A stretch of DNA of 64,000 bases, from positions 2,108,001-2,172,000 of the forward strand of contig CAWBIU010000001.1 in NCBI GenBank assembly GCA_963789015.1. The letters are read 5' to 3'. The notes beneath the pieces were generated by a model, which made no database searches, was not told the DNA's origin, and saw nothing but the letters and a program-made list of their open reading frames with translations. This DNA is from JAOPZW01 sp963789015 (GTDB lineage Bacteria; Actinomycetota; Thermoleophilia; Solirubrobacterales; Solirubrobacteraceae). A program made the position numbers and the translations under genes. Below, in pieces: positions 50,938-60,486 of this stretch (its first letter is position 1; each line of letters opens with the position of its first letter).

Positions 50938-52205
50938 CGCAGGCGCGGAAGGGCGTCCTCGGCGCCGAGCCACGGCAGCGGCCCGCGGGGCGGCGCGAGC
51001 CCGGCGTCCGCGTCGAGGCGCGCGACGACGAGCAGCCACAGCGACGCGACGAGCGTCAGCGTGGCCAGCACGCGGCCGGTGCGCGGGAAGCGCCGCAGCG
51101 CCCAGCCGCCGAGCGCCCCGGCGACGAACAGCACGCAGGCGAGCTCGTGGCCGGCGAACCACGGCCCCGCGATGGTCGGCGCCAGGAAGGCGGCGACGAG
51201 GTAGGTGGCGCCGCCGATCGCCGCGAGGAACCCGGCCGTGACCTCGACGTCGATCTGGTCGGAGAGGACCGAGGCCAGCCGCTCGCGCCGCGAGCGCACG
51301 AGCAGCCACAGCGCGGCGAGCGCGAGCACGGCGAACGGCGCCCAGCGCAGCAGCCCGGCGTCGCGGTCGATCCACAGGCCGAGCAGCCGCGGGGCGCGGG
51401 CGAGGTGCTCGCCCAGCGTGTCGGCGCCGGTGGGACCGGCCCCGGCACGCACCGACTCCGGGATCGGCCCGCCGTACAGGCGGTCGTTGACGGTCACGTA
51501 GAGGACGGCCGAGAAGACGACGACCTCGACGGCGACGAGGCCGGCGATCCCGCGGCGGCGGCGCAGGAGCCAGCGCGCCGCCGCCGCGGCGACGATCGCC
51601 GCCGGGACGGCGAACTTCGCGCCGAGCCACGGGAGCACGGCGAGCAGCAGCGCGCACGGAAGCGCCGAGCGCAGCAGCAGCGGGCGCTCGCGCACGCGCA
51701 GCGCGAGCAGCGCCGCCCCTGCCAGTGCGGTGCCGGCGATCGCGTCGGGCGCGATCGTGGTCGCGGCGACGATCGCCGGCGGCGACAGGCCGACGACGAG
51801 CGCGCCGCCGGTGGCCCACGGCTCGGGCACGAGCCGGCGCGCGAGGGCGGCGGCGAGCACGAACGCGATCGCGGCGATGGCGGCGAGCATGAGCTGCACC
51901 GCGATCGCGCCGCCGAGCGCGTAGGCGGGCGCGATCAGGAGCGGGAACACGATGCCGACGGGGTCGAGCAGGCCGGCGCGCGTCAGGCCGCCGCGCGGGC
52001 GCAGGTCATCCGGGAAGAAGTCGCGCCAGGCGCGCGTGGCGAACTCGTCGCGCAGGTCGAGGTCGCCGTCGGAGGTGATCGACTCGGCGACGAGCAGCGC
52101 GTGGGCCTCGGGCGGCGAGAGGTCACGGCCGGGCTGTGCGGGCAGCCCGGCGCCCGCCGCGTAGGCGGCGAAGAGCACGAGCCACAGGACGAGCGCGCGG
52201 CGCAC
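50934..52205 (-). CDS. Polytopic membrane protein, GT-C/PMT-like
   Basis: This 423-residue protein has about ten hydrophobic helices and an acidic loop near the N-terminus (DLSPPEAHALLVAESITSDG) that resembles the first exterior loop of GT-C glycosyltransferases, which contains catalytic Asp or Glu. A true activity is unproven. The GTG at 52205 is chosen; its 3' end overlaps the glycogen synthase stop by 4 bases. Confidence 0.72.
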   Translation of the reverse strand: MRRALVLWLVLFAAYAAGAGLPAQPGRDLSPPEAHALLVAESITSDGDLDLRDEFATRAWRDFFPDDLRPRGGLTRAGLLDPVGIVFPLLIAPAYALGGAIAVQLMLAAIAAIAFVLAAALARRLVPEPWATGGALVVGLSPPAIVAATTIAPDAIAGTALAGAALLALRVRERPLLLRSALPCALLLAVLPWLGAKFAVPAAIVAAAAARWLLRRRRGIAGLVAVEVVVFSAVLYVTVNDRLYGGPIPESVRAGAGPTGADTLGEHLARAPRLLGLWIDRDAGLLRWAPFAVLALAALWLLVRSRRERLASVLSDQIDVEVTAGFLAAIGGATYLVAAFLAPTIAGPWFAGHELACVLFVAGALGGWALRRFPRTGRVLATLTLVASLWLLVVARLDADAGLAPPRGPLPWLGAEDALPRLR

Positions 52206-52235
52206 GCGGCGGCATGCTCACAGGTGGGCGCTGGC

Positions 52236-52241
52236 TACGCT
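52236..52241 (+). promoter_or_regulatory. -10-like TACGCT before the cytochrome c gene
   Basis: TACGCT ends 7 bases before the GTG at 52249. Confidence 0.45.
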
Positions 52242-52248
52242 GCCGTCC

Positions 52249-52800
52249 GTGGCCAAGCGCAAGCCAACGTCGCGCCCGCGCAGCCGGGAGCCTCAGCGGC
52301 CGCAGAAGCCGCGCCCGGCGGCGACTCCGCCGCCGAAGCCGCCGCGCGAGGGCCCGGGGGTCCTGGGGCGCATCTTCGCGACCGTGCGGCGCTTCGGCTT
52401 CCTGATCGTGCTCGTCCTCGCCGTCGGCGGCGGGATCGCGCTCGGCGTGTCCAACGGCCAGGACGAGGGCGGCGAGAACTTCGGCGACGCCACGACGACC
52501 ACGACCACGACCGAGGCGCCGTTCCAGTCCAACCAGGACGACGTCCGCGGCCAGCCCGCCAAGGAGGTCTTCGCGCACACGTGCGGGACCTGCCACACCC
52601 TGCGCGCGGCCGGCGTGACCGGGATCGCCGGCCCCAACCTCGACCGCGTGGTGCTGACCTCACACCGCGTGCGGGACATGATCCGCACCGGCACGCTCGA
52701 CTCCGCGATGCCCAAGAACCTGCTCGAGGGCGACGACGCCGATCGCGTCGCGCGCTACGTCGCCCGGGTGTCGAGGGCATCGCGCGCCGCGCGCGAGTAG
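52249..52800 (+). CDS. Membrane-anchored c-type cytochrome
   Basis: This 183-residue protein has a basic Pro-rich cytoplasmic N-terminus, one transmembrane anchor (FGFLIVLVLAVGGGIALGVS), a Thr-rich linker and an exterior cytochrome c domain. The haem motif CGTCH (residues 112-116) and the likely axial Met154 (DSAMPKN) are visible. It would carry electrons in the exterior part of the respiratory chain. No terminal oxidase gene is adjacent. Confidence 0.87.
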   Translation: MAKRKPTSRPRSREPQRPQKPRPAATPPPKPPREGPGVLGRIFATVRRFGFLIVLVLAVGGGIALGVSNGQDEGGENFGDATTTTTTTEAPFQSNQDDVRGQPAKEVFAHTCGTCHTLRAAGVTGIAGPNLDRVVLTSHRVRDMIRTGTLDSAMPKNLLEGDDADRVARYVARVSRASRAARE

Positions 52801-52868
52801 GCGGCGGTTCGAACAGCGGTCATCGAGGTGGAGGGGAGCCGCCCGCGACGCGTGCGCCTGGCACCGTC

Positions 52869-52903
52869 CGGCGATTGGCAACCCATACGGTTGCCAATCG
52901 CCG
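52869..52903. repeat. Perfect 15-bp inverted repeat, loop CATAC
   Basis: CGGCGATTGGCAACC and GGTTGCCAATCGCCG flank the loop CATAC. The central TGGCAACCCATACGGTTGC is shared, with changes, by the two direct repeats downstream, so it may be a third, shortened copy. As RNA it would be a very stable hairpin 68 bases after the cytochrome gene. Confidence 0.7.
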
Positions 52904-52916
52904 TCGGGTCGCCGCC

Positions 52917-53006
52917 ATCCGAGGCGTCCTGGCAACCCATGCGGTTTCTACCGCGCCACGGACGCGGGCAACTCTCTCCCCGTCGGCGGCGTGAGGGCAA
53001 ATACCA
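52917..53006. repeat. Direct repeat, copy A
   Basis: About 90 bases, beginning ATCCGAGGCGTCCTGGCAAC and ending GTGAGGGCAAATACCAG. The first 45 bases are almost identical to copy B (two differences), the middle diverges, and the GAGGGCAAA end matches again. Copies A and B lie 76 bases apart. Confidence 0.75.
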
Positions 53007-53082
53007 GCGCACCCGGCGGAGGACCGCGACGTCGTGCCAGGGCGACTGTGCTCGGATAGCGAGCCGATCAGCCCGAGGGCGG

Positions 53083-53173
53083 ATCCGAGGCGTCCTGGCA
53101 ACCCATGCGGTTGCTACCGCGCCACGGGCGCGGGCGCTCCCTCCTCCCTCGGTGCCCTGAGGGCAAACCCCAG
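53083..53173. repeat. Direct repeat, copy B
   Basis: About 91 bases, beginning ATCCGAGGCGTCCTGGCAAC and ending CTGAGGGCAAACCCCAG. The unit is embedded in the 3' flank of the acyl-CoA dehydrogenase gene, whose stop is 18 bases downstream. The internal ACCCATGCGGTTGCTACCGC could pair imperfectly with the GGCAACC arm. Confidence 0.75.
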
Positions 53174-53191
53174 GGCCAGTGAGGACGACCG

Positions 53192-54337
53192 CTACGCCCC
53201 GAGCGCCCGGGCGATCACCATCTGCTGGATCTCGTCCGTCCCCTCACCGATGGTGAGGATCTTCGCGTCGCGGTAGAAGCGGCACACCGGGTACTCCTCG
53301 ATGTAGCCGTAGCCGCCGTGGATCTGGACCGCCTCGTCGGCGGCGCGCACGGCCAGGCGGCCGGTCTTCAGCTTGGCCTGCGCCGCGGTGAGCGAGAACG
53401 AGCGCCCCTCGTCCTTGAGGTAGGCGGCCTTGTAGGTGAGCAGGCGGGCCGCTTCGATCTCCGTCGACAGGTCCGCGAGCTTGGCCTGGATCGCCTGGTA
53501 GGAGGAGATCGGCTTGCCGAAGGCATGGCGCTCGCGCGCGTAGGCGAGCGCCTCGTCGAGGGCGCCCTGGGCCAGGCCGACGCCCATCGCCGCGACGCCG
53601 ATGCGCCCGATGTCGAGGATGTGCAGGAACTGACGCAGCCCGGCGCCGCGCGCCCCGAGCAGGTTGCCCTCGGGGACGCGGCAGCCGTCGAAGCTCAGCG
53701 GGCGCGTGTCCGACGCGTTCCAGCCCATCTTGCGGTACGGCTCGCCGGCCTCGAACCCCGGCGTTCCGCACGGCACGATCAGGTTGGAGATCTCCAGCCG
53801 CCCCTGGTGGCGCCCGGTCACGGCGGTGATGACGACGTGGCCCGAGATGTCGGTGCCGGCGTTGGTGATGAACTGCTTGGCGCCGTCGATGACCCAGTCG
53901 CCGTCGCGCAGCTCGGCGCGGGTCTTCGTGTTGCCCGCGTCGCTGCCCGCGTCGGGCTCGGTCAGGCCGAAGGCGCCCAGGCGGCGCCCGGCGCACAGGT
54001 CGGGCATGAGCTCGCCGCGCTGCTCCTCGGTGCCGAACAGGAAGATCGGCTGCGTGCCCAGCGACGTGTGCGCACACATCGTGATCGCCACCGACGAGTC
54101 GACCCGCGCGAGCTCCTCGACGGCGAGCGTGTAGGCGAGCGTGTCGCCGCCCGAGCCGCCGTACTCCTCCGGGAACGGGATCCCCATCAGCCCGAGCTCG
54201 CCGAGCGCGGCGACGATCTCGTAGGGGAAGCGCTTCTCGCGGTCGAGCGCCTCGGCCACCGGCGCGATCTCGCGGCGCGCGAAGTCGCGCACCGTCTCCT
54301 GGATCAGACGGTGGTCGTCGGAGAGGTCGAAGCGCAT
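53192..54337 (-). CDS. Acyl-CoA dehydrogenase
   Basis: This 381-residue flavoenzyme has the acyl-CoA dehydrogenase signatures: FGLTEPDAGSDAGNTKT (FAD contact), QFITNAGTDI, GKPISSYQAIQAKLADL and IHGGYGYIEEYPVCRFYRDA. The catalytic base Glu is in LTIGEGTDEIQQ. It introduces the alpha-beta double bond in acyl-CoA and passes electrons to the electron transfer flavoprotein whose beta subunit begins at 63665. It follows the aminopeptidase gene by 4 bases in the same direction. Confidence 0.93.
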   Translation of the reverse strand: MRFDLSDDHRLIQETVRDFARREIAPVAEALDREKRFPYEIVAALGELGLMGIPFPEEYGGSGGDTLAYTLAVEELARVDSSVAITMCAHTSLGTQPIFLFGTEEQRGELMPDLCAGRRLGAFGLTEPDAGSDAGNTKTRAELRDGDWVIDGAKQFITNAGTDISGHVVITAVTGRHQGRLEISNLIVPCGTPGFEAGEPYRKMGWNASDTRPLSFDGCRVPEGNLLGARGAGLRQFLHILDIGRIGVAAMGVGLAQGALDEALAYARERHAFGKPISSYQAIQAKLADLSTEIEAARLLTYKAAYLKDEGRSFSLTAAQAKLKTGRLAVRAADEAVQIHGGYGYIEEYPVCRFYRDAKILTIGEGTDEIQQMVIARALGA

Positions 54338-54341
54338 CGGA

Positions 54342-55772
<1,431 letters not shown>

Positions 55773-55783
55773 AACGGCGGGCC

Positions 55784-55801
55784 ACGATACGCGACTACAG
55801 T
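55784..55801. promoter_or_regulatory. Divergent -10 elements for pepA and the thiolase gene
   Basis: On the minus strand TATCGT (55784-55789) serves pepA. On the plus strand TACAGT (55796-55801) serves the thiolase gene after a leader of about 36 bases. The hexamers are only 6 bases apart, so the two promoters probably compete. Confidence 0.4.
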
Positions 55802-55844
55802 GTGCCGTCCGCCCCCACCCATCGGACGAGAGGACCCCGTCTCC

Positions 55845-57029
55845 ATGCCCACCACCGTGATCCTCGGCACCGCCCGCACCCCCGTCGGCAAGCTCGGGGG
55901 CGGCCTGGCCTCGCTCGACGCGACCGAGCTCGGCGGGATCGCCATCAAGGCGGCGCTCGAGCGCGCCGACGTCGCCGGCGAGCAGGTCCAGCACGTGATC
56001 ATGGGCCAGGTCCTCCAGGCCGGCCAGGGCCAGATCCCCTCGCGCCAGGCCCAGATCAAGGGCGGCATCCCGAAGGAGGTCCCGTCGGAGACGGTCAACA
56101 AGGTGTGCGCCTCGGGCATCCGCGCCGCGGGCCTGCTCGACCAGGCGATCCGCGCCGGCGACCTCGAGATCGGCGTCGGCGGGGGCATGGAGTCGATGAG
56201 CAACGCGCCGTACCTGCTCAAGCAGGCGCGCTTCGGCTTCCGCATGGGCGACGCCAAGGCGATCGACGCGATGATCAACGACGGCCTGCGCAACCCGTTC
56301 ACCGGGAAGCAGATGTACGAGGAGGCGGGCGAGGTCGCCGACGAGCTCGAGCTCACGCGGCCGGACATGGACCGCTGGGCGCTGCGCAGCCACGAGAACG
56401 CGATCGCCGCGACCGACGACGGGCGGCTGCCCGAGGAGATCGTCGCCGTCACGGTCAAGGGCAAGAAGGGCGACACGGTCGTCGAGGTCGACGAGGGCCC
56501 GCGCCGCGACACCACCCTGGAGAAGCTGAGCAAGCTGCCCGCGATGACCGGCGACCAGGGCTCGCACACGGCCGGCAACTCGCCGGGCGTCAACGACGGC
56601 GGCGGCGCGATCGTGCTCTCCTCCTCCGAGTGGGCCGACCGCAACGGCAAGACCGTGCTCGCCGAGATCGTCGCCCAGGCGGCCGTGGCCGACGACTTCG
56701 CGTACCTGGCCAAGACGCCGGCGGCGGCCTCGAAGAAGGCGCTGGAGAAGGCGGGCCTGAGCGCCGACGACATCGACCTGTGGGAGATCAACGAGGCGTT
56801 CGCCTCGGTCACGCTGAACTCGATCCGCGACCTCGGCATCGACGAGGACAAGGTCAACGTCAACGGCGGGGCCGTGGCCCTCGGCCACCCGATCGGCGCC
56901 TCGGGCGCCCGGATCCTCGGCACGCTCATCCACGAGCTGCGCCGGCGCGGCGGCGGCCTCGGCTGCGCGGCGATCTGCAGCGGTGGCGGCCAGGGGGACG
57001 CGGTCATCGTCCGCGTGCCGGGAGCCTGA
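55845..57029 (+). CDS. Acetyl-CoA acetyltransferase (thiolase)
   Basis: This 394-residue enzyme has all thiolase motifs: the acyl-accepting Cys88 in VNKVCASG, GGMESMSNAPY, GGAVALGHPIGASGAR with the catalytic His, and CSGGGQGDA with the second Cys. It condenses or cleaves acetoacetyl-CoA or longer 3-oxoacyl-CoA. Its start has a short leader with GAGG about 11 bases upstream. The HAD-like gene follows without a gap. Confidence 0.93.
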   Translation: MPTTVILGTARTPVGKLGGGLASLDATELGGIAIKAALERADVAGEQVQHVIMGQVLQAGQGQIPSRQAQIKGGIPKEVPSETVNKVCASGIRAAGLLDQAIRAGDLEIGVGGGMESMSNAPYLLKQARFGFRMGDAKAIDAMINDGLRNPFTGKQMYEEAGEVADELELTRPDMDRWALRSHENAIAATDDGRLPEEIVAVTVKGKKGDTVVEVDEGPRRDTTLEKLSKLPAMTGDQGSHTAGNSPGVNDGGGAIVLSSSEWADRNGKTVLAEIVAQAAVADDFAYLAKTPAAASKKALEKAGLSADDIDLWEINEAFASVTLNSIRDLGIDEDKVNVNGGAVALGHPIGASGARILGTLIHELRRRGGGLGCAAICSGGGQGDAVIVRVPGA

Positions 57030-57031
57030 AC

Positions 57032-57832
57032 CTGAGCGCGGAGAGCGCCGCCGGCGCCGGGATCCCCGGCGCGTCGGTCACGCCGGTCCTGCGGGGGGCG
57101 GCGTTCTTCGACCTCGATCGGACGCTGATGGCCGGCGCGTCCGGCTTCCACTGGGCGCGCGCCGCCCACGCGGCCGGGCTCATCAGCCGCCGGCGCCTGC
57201 TCGCCGACGCCTGGCAGAACGCGCAATTCCGGCTGCGCGGCTCGACCGACGCGGCCACCGACAAGGTCCGCGAGCGGGTGGGACGGATCATCGAGGGCCG
57301 GCGCGTGCGCGACCTCGACCGGCTCGCGCCGCGCGTGCTCGCCGGCGTCCTGCCGCGCCTGTACCCGCAGATGCTCGCGCTCGCCTACGAGCACCAGGAC
57401 GCGGGCCGGCCCGTCTTCATCGTCACCGCGGGCTCGCAGGAGATGGCCGCGCTGCTCGCGCACGTGCTCGGCTTCGACGGCGGCATCGGGTCGCGCTCGG
57501 AGATCGTCGACGGCGTCTACACCGGGCGCGCGGGCGGGCCGTTCACCTACCGCGAGGGCAAGGCGCAGGCGCTGCGCGAGCTCGCCGCCGAGCGCGGCAT
57601 CGACCTCGGCGCCTCGTTCGGCTACTCGGACTCGGAGTCCGACCTGCCGATGCTGCGCACGGTCGGGCACCCGGTCGCCGTCAACCCCGACGCCACGCTG
57701 GCCCGCGTGGCCCGCGAGGAGGGCTGGGAGGTCATGCGCTTCGAGACGCTCGGCCGGCGCCTGAAGGCGGTCGGCGCCGTCGCCCTGGCGGCCGGCGCCG
57801 GCGCCGCTCTGCGGCGGGCGCGTCCGCGATGA
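57032..57832 (+). CDS. HAD-IB family phosphatase, probable CTG start
   Basis: This protein (266 residues from 57032) is a HAD hydrolase of the PSPase-like IB subgroup. It has the nucleophile motif FFDLDRTLMAG, the Ser/Thr motif FIVTAGSQEM, a Lys region and SDSESDLPML with the acidic pair. A helical cap precedes the core and a hydrophobic C-terminal helix ends it. No ATG or GTG exists upstream of the conserved domain, so the start is likely CTG. CTG 57032 has GGGAG 7 bases before it; CTG 57026 overlaps the thiolase stop. The stop overlaps the next start (ATGA). Substrate unknown; a lipid phosphate is possible. Confidence 0.75.
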   Translation: MSAESAAGAGIPGASVTPVLRGAAFFDLDRTLMAGASGFHWARAAHAAGLISRRRLLADAWQNAQFRLRGSTDAATDKVRERVGRIIEGRRVRDLDRLAPRVLAGVLPRLYPQMLALAYEHQDAGRPVFIVTAGSQEMAALLAHVLGFDGGIGSRSEIVDGVYTGRAGGPFTYREGKAQALRELAAERGIDLGASFGYSDSESDLPMLRTVGHPVAVNPDATLARVAREEGWEVMRFETLGRRLKAVGAVALAAGAGAALRRARPR

Positions 57833-58956
57833 GCCTCCACGAGCTCAGCGACGAGCAGCGGGAGATCCGCGACCTCGCGCGGCGCTTCGCCGACGAGGAG
57901 ATCGCGCCCCACGCCGCCGCCTGGGACCGCGACCACACGTTCCCGAAGGCGGCGCTGGCCGACCTCGGCGAGCTCGGGCTGCTCGGCGTCTGCGTGCCCG
58001 CCGAGCACGGCGGCGCGGGCGCCGACTTCCTGTCCTACTGCCTCGTGCTCGAGGAGCTGTCGCGCGCCGATGCCGGCCTCGGCGTGACCGTCGCCGTGCA
58101 CACGAGCGCGGGGACGCTGCCGATCGTCGAGCACGGCACGCCCGAGCAGGTCGACCGGCTCGTCCCGCCGCTGGCCCAGGGCCACGAGCTCGGGGCCTTC
58201 GCGCTCACCGAGCCGGGCTCGGGCTCCGACGCCGGCGCGATGCGCACGAGCGCCGACGGCGACGGACGCATCACGGGCACGAAGCAGTGGGTCACCAACG
58301 GCTCGCACGCGCACGTGTTCATCGTCTTCGCGCGCGACGGCGAGCGGCCGAGCGCGTACCTCGTGCGCCGCGGCGCCGACGGCTTCCGCGCCGTGCGCGA
58401 GGAGCAGAAGCTCGGCCTGAACTCGTCCTCGACCGCCGACCTGAGCTTCGAGAGCACGCCCGGCGAGCGGCTGGGCGAACCCGGCGCGGGCCTGCGCATC
58501 GCGCTGCGCACGCTCGACGGCGGGCGCATCGGGATCGCCGCCCAGGCGGTCGGGATCGCCCAGGCGGCACTCGACCTGGCCACGGGCTACGCCCGCGAGC
58601 GCAACGCCTTCGGCCGCCCGATCGGCGCCTTCCAGGCGATCGCGCACAAGCTCGCCGACATGCAGACCGAGATCGAGGCGGCCCGCGCGCTGACCTGGCG
58701 CGCCGCGCGCCTGAAGGCGGCGGGCCGTCCGCACGGTGTCGAGGGCGCGCAGGCCAAGCTCTTCGCCAGCCGCGTGGCGCGCCACTGGACGGGCGAGGCG
58801 ATCCAGGTGCTCGGCGGCTACGGCTACACGAAGGAGTTCCCGGCCGAGCGCTACTTCCGCGACGCGAAGGTCACGGAGATCTACGAGGGCACGAGCGAGA
58901 TCCAGCGGCTCGTCATCGCCCGAGAGCTTTTGGGGAACTTCGCCGCTGGCTCCTGA
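57829..58956 (+). CDS. Acyl-CoA dehydrogenase
   Basis: This 375-residue flavoenzyme has AFALTEPGSGSDAGAMRT, QWVTNGSHAHVF, GRPIGAFQAIAHKLADMQTE and LGGYGYTKEFPAERYFRDAK. The catalytic Glu is in TEIYEGTSEIQR. It is related to, but clearly distinct from, the dehydrogenase on the other strand at 53192. Substrate chain length cannot be read off; the branched-chain or short-chain class is suggested by the mutase nearby. Its ATG overlaps the HAD gene stop. Confidence 0.93.
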   Translation: MSLHELSDEQREIRDLARRFADEEIAPHAAAWDRDHTFPKAALADLGELGLLGVCVPAEHGGAGADFLSYCLVLEELSRADAGLGVTVAVHTSAGTLPIVEHGTPEQVDRLVPPLAQGHELGAFALTEPGSGSDAGAMRTSADGDGRITGTKQWVTNGSHAHVFIVFARDGERPSAYLVRRGADGFRAVREEQKLGLNSSSTADLSFESTPGERLGEPGAGLRIALRTLDGGRIGIAAQAVGIAQAALDLATGYARERNAFGRPIGAFQAIAHKLADMQTEIEAARALTWRAARLKAAGRPHGVEGAQAKLFASRVARHWTGEAIQVLGGYGYTKEFPAERYFRDAKVTEIYEGTSEIQRLVIARELLGNFAAGS

Positions 58957-58969
58957 GGGCGGCGGGCGT

Positions 58970-58975
58970 TAGTGT
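58970..58975 (+). promoter_or_regulatory. -10-like TAGTGT before the small helical protein gene
   Basis: TAGTGT ends 6 bases before the ATG at 58982, a textbook leaderless arrangement. Confidence 0.5.
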
Positions 58976-58981
58976 CGCCCG

Positions 58982-59371
58982 ATGTCCGAAGGCAGGGAAG
59001 CCTCTCGCGCGACGCTGATCGAGCTGCGGCTCGTCTCGGACCGTCTGCTGATCGCCGCCGACGCGCAGAGACGCGAGATCCAGCGCGCCCAGCAGCACGG
59101 TGCGGCGCGCGCCGATGTCGCCGTCGCGGCCCGGCCGGCCGGCGCGGGGCGGATGGCGCCCGGGCAGCGCCGGCGCTTCACGACGGGCGACCGCGAGGTG
59201 CTCGCGCAGATCACGAAGGCGACCGAGCGCCTGCGCCGCGCCCGCGAGGATCAGCGCGCCTCGCTGCGCCGGGCGCGCAGGGCCGGGTTCGGCCTCGATG
59301 TGATCGCCGCCGAGGCGCGCGTCTCGGTCGAGGAGGTCCGCCGGGTCACGGAGCGGGTGCCGGCAACCTGA
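58982..59371 (+). CDS. Small helical protein of unknown function
   Basis: This 129-residue protein is charged and mostly helical, with a coiled-coil-like centre (ATERLRRAREDQRASLRRAR) and a C-terminal segment (FGLDVIAAEARVSVEEVRRV) that resembles a helix-turn-helix. It could be a small DNA-binding protein, but no family is recognised. It is preceded by its own -10-like box. Confidence 0.65.
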   Translation: MSEGREASRATLIELRLVSDRLLIAADAQRREIQRAQQHGAARADVAVAARPAGAGRMAPGQRRRFTTGDREVLAQITKATERLRRAREDQRASLRRARRAGFGLDVIAAEARVSVEEVRRVTERVPAT

Positions 59372-59491
59372 CGGCGGGCGACGCGGCGCGCGTCGTCGCG
59401 CAGCCGCTCGCGGGCGAGGGCGGCGAGGAGGAGCGGAGGAAGCGGGGTCATGGGGACATGGTCCGCCGCCGGAGCCATGCGCTCAAATGAC

Positions 59492-59515
59492 CTTCCGGCC
59501 TGGAAGCCATACACT
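59492..59515 (+). promoter_or_regulatory. LysR-type operator and -10 box
   Basis: The dyad CTTCC-GGCCT-GGAAG (59492-59506) contains a T-N11-A pattern typical of LysR-regulator sites. It directly precedes a -10-like TACACT (59510-59515) that ends 6 bases before the LysR ATG. Binding here would block its own promoter, an autorepression arrangement. Confidence 0.45.
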
Positions 59516-59521
59516 TCGCGC

Positions 59522-60484
59522 ATGGCCCACGACGTGTTCGACGCCGGCCGCCTGCGGGTCTTCCGCGAGGTCGTCCGGCGCGGCTCGCTGTCGGCGGCGG
59601 CCGACGCGCTGAGCTTCACCCAGCCCGCCGTCTCGCGCCAGATCGCCGCCCTCGAGCGCGACGCCGGCGCGCAGCTGCTCGAGCGCACCCCGCGCGGCAT
59701 CCGCCTGACCGAGCCGGGCCGTGTCCTGCTCGGGCATGCCGAGGTCATCCTCGACCGCATGGCCGCCGCGCGCGCCCAGGTCGAGTCGGTGGCGCGGCTG
59801 GCGGGCGGGAGGCTGCGCGTCGGCGCGTTCCCGACGGCCAACGCGACGGTCGTGCCGCGGGCGATCGCCGCCTTCACCCTCGAGCACCCGGATGTCGAGC
59901 TGTCGCTCGTCGAGGCGCTCACGCCCGACGCCATCGCGCGGCTGGGCAGCGGCGAGATCGACCTCGCGGTCGTCACGTACACCCCCGAGCTCGACGGCTG
60001 CGATGCCGAGGTCGCCGACCTCGTCGACGACGAGCTGCTCGTCGCGCTGCCCGCCGGCCACCCGCTGGCGCGCAAGCCCCGGCTGCGCCTTCGCGACCTG
60101 CGCGACGAGACGTGGATCGAGAGCCCGGGCCGCGGCGGCAACGCTCCGCTGCTCAGCGCGTGCCTGGCCGAGGGCTTCGAGCCGCGGATCCGCTTCGGCG
60201 CCGAGCAGTGGCTGGCCAAGCAGGGCCTCGTCGCCGCCGGCGTCGGCGTGACGCTGATCCCGGGGCTGGCCGTCGCCACCGTGCGCGAGGACATCGTCCT
60301 GCGCTCGCTCGGCCCCGACGCGCCGCGCCGGCGCGTGGTCACCGTGCTGCCCGCGGGCTATCGCTCGCCCGCGGCCGAGCCGTTCGTCGAGCTGCTGCGC
60401 CGCGAGGCCGCCGAGCACTGCGTCTCGTGCGTCGAGCGCGCGCGCCTCGCCGCCCTCGAGCCGCCGCTGGCCGCGGCCGGCTGA
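59522..60484 (+). CDS. LysR-family transcriptional regulator
   Basis: This 320-residue protein has the LysR winged helix (FREVVRRGSLSAAADALSFT, then QPAVSRQIAALERDAGAQLL) and a periplasmic-binding-like effector domain (LRVGAFPTANATVVPRAIAA, VTLIPGLAVATVREDIVL). The effector is unknown. The gene is next to a MarR regulator and the acyl-CoA mutase, so a role in controlling acyl-CoA degradation is plausible. The ATG at 59522 is fixed by the -10-like box immediately upstream. Confidence 0.9.
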   Translation: MAHDVFDAGRLRVFREVVRRGSLSAAADALSFTQPAVSRQIAALERDAGAQLLERTPRGIRLTEPGRVLLGHAEVILDRMAAARAQVESVARLAGGRLRVGAFPTANATVVPRAIAAFTLEHPDVELSLVEALTPDAIARLGSGEIDLAVVTYTPELDGCDAEVADLVDDELLVALPAGHPLARKPRLRLRDLRDETWIESPGRGGNAPLLSACLAEGFEPRIRFGAEQWLAKQGLVAAGVGVTLIPGLAVATVREDIVLRSLGPDAPRRRVVTVLPAGYRSPAAEPFVELLRREAAEHCVSCVERARLAALEPPLAAAG

Positions 60485-60486
60485 CG

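Larger units (their letters stand above)
52801..53191. other. Gene-free region with three related repeats
   Basis: This 391-base gap lies between two convergent genes. Apart from the hairpin at 52869-52903 and the two direct repeats annotated separately, nothing is recognised. Short frames across the repeats have no protein similarity and mirror the repeat itself. Confidence 0.6.

Noticed and set aside
52755..53012. Short minus-strand frames in the repeat block, with repeated RMGCQ-like words
   Set aside because: The repeated words come from the DNA repeat itself; no ribosome-binding site or conservation supports a protein.
52869..53173. CRISPR array
   Set aside because: There are only two full copies of about 90 bases plus a partial one, far longer than CRISPR repeats, with no uniform spacers and no cas genes.
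59251..59452. Minus-strand frame starting MTPLPPLLLAALARERL before the LysR gene
   Set aside because: It runs antisense into the small helical protein gene and shows no conserved features.
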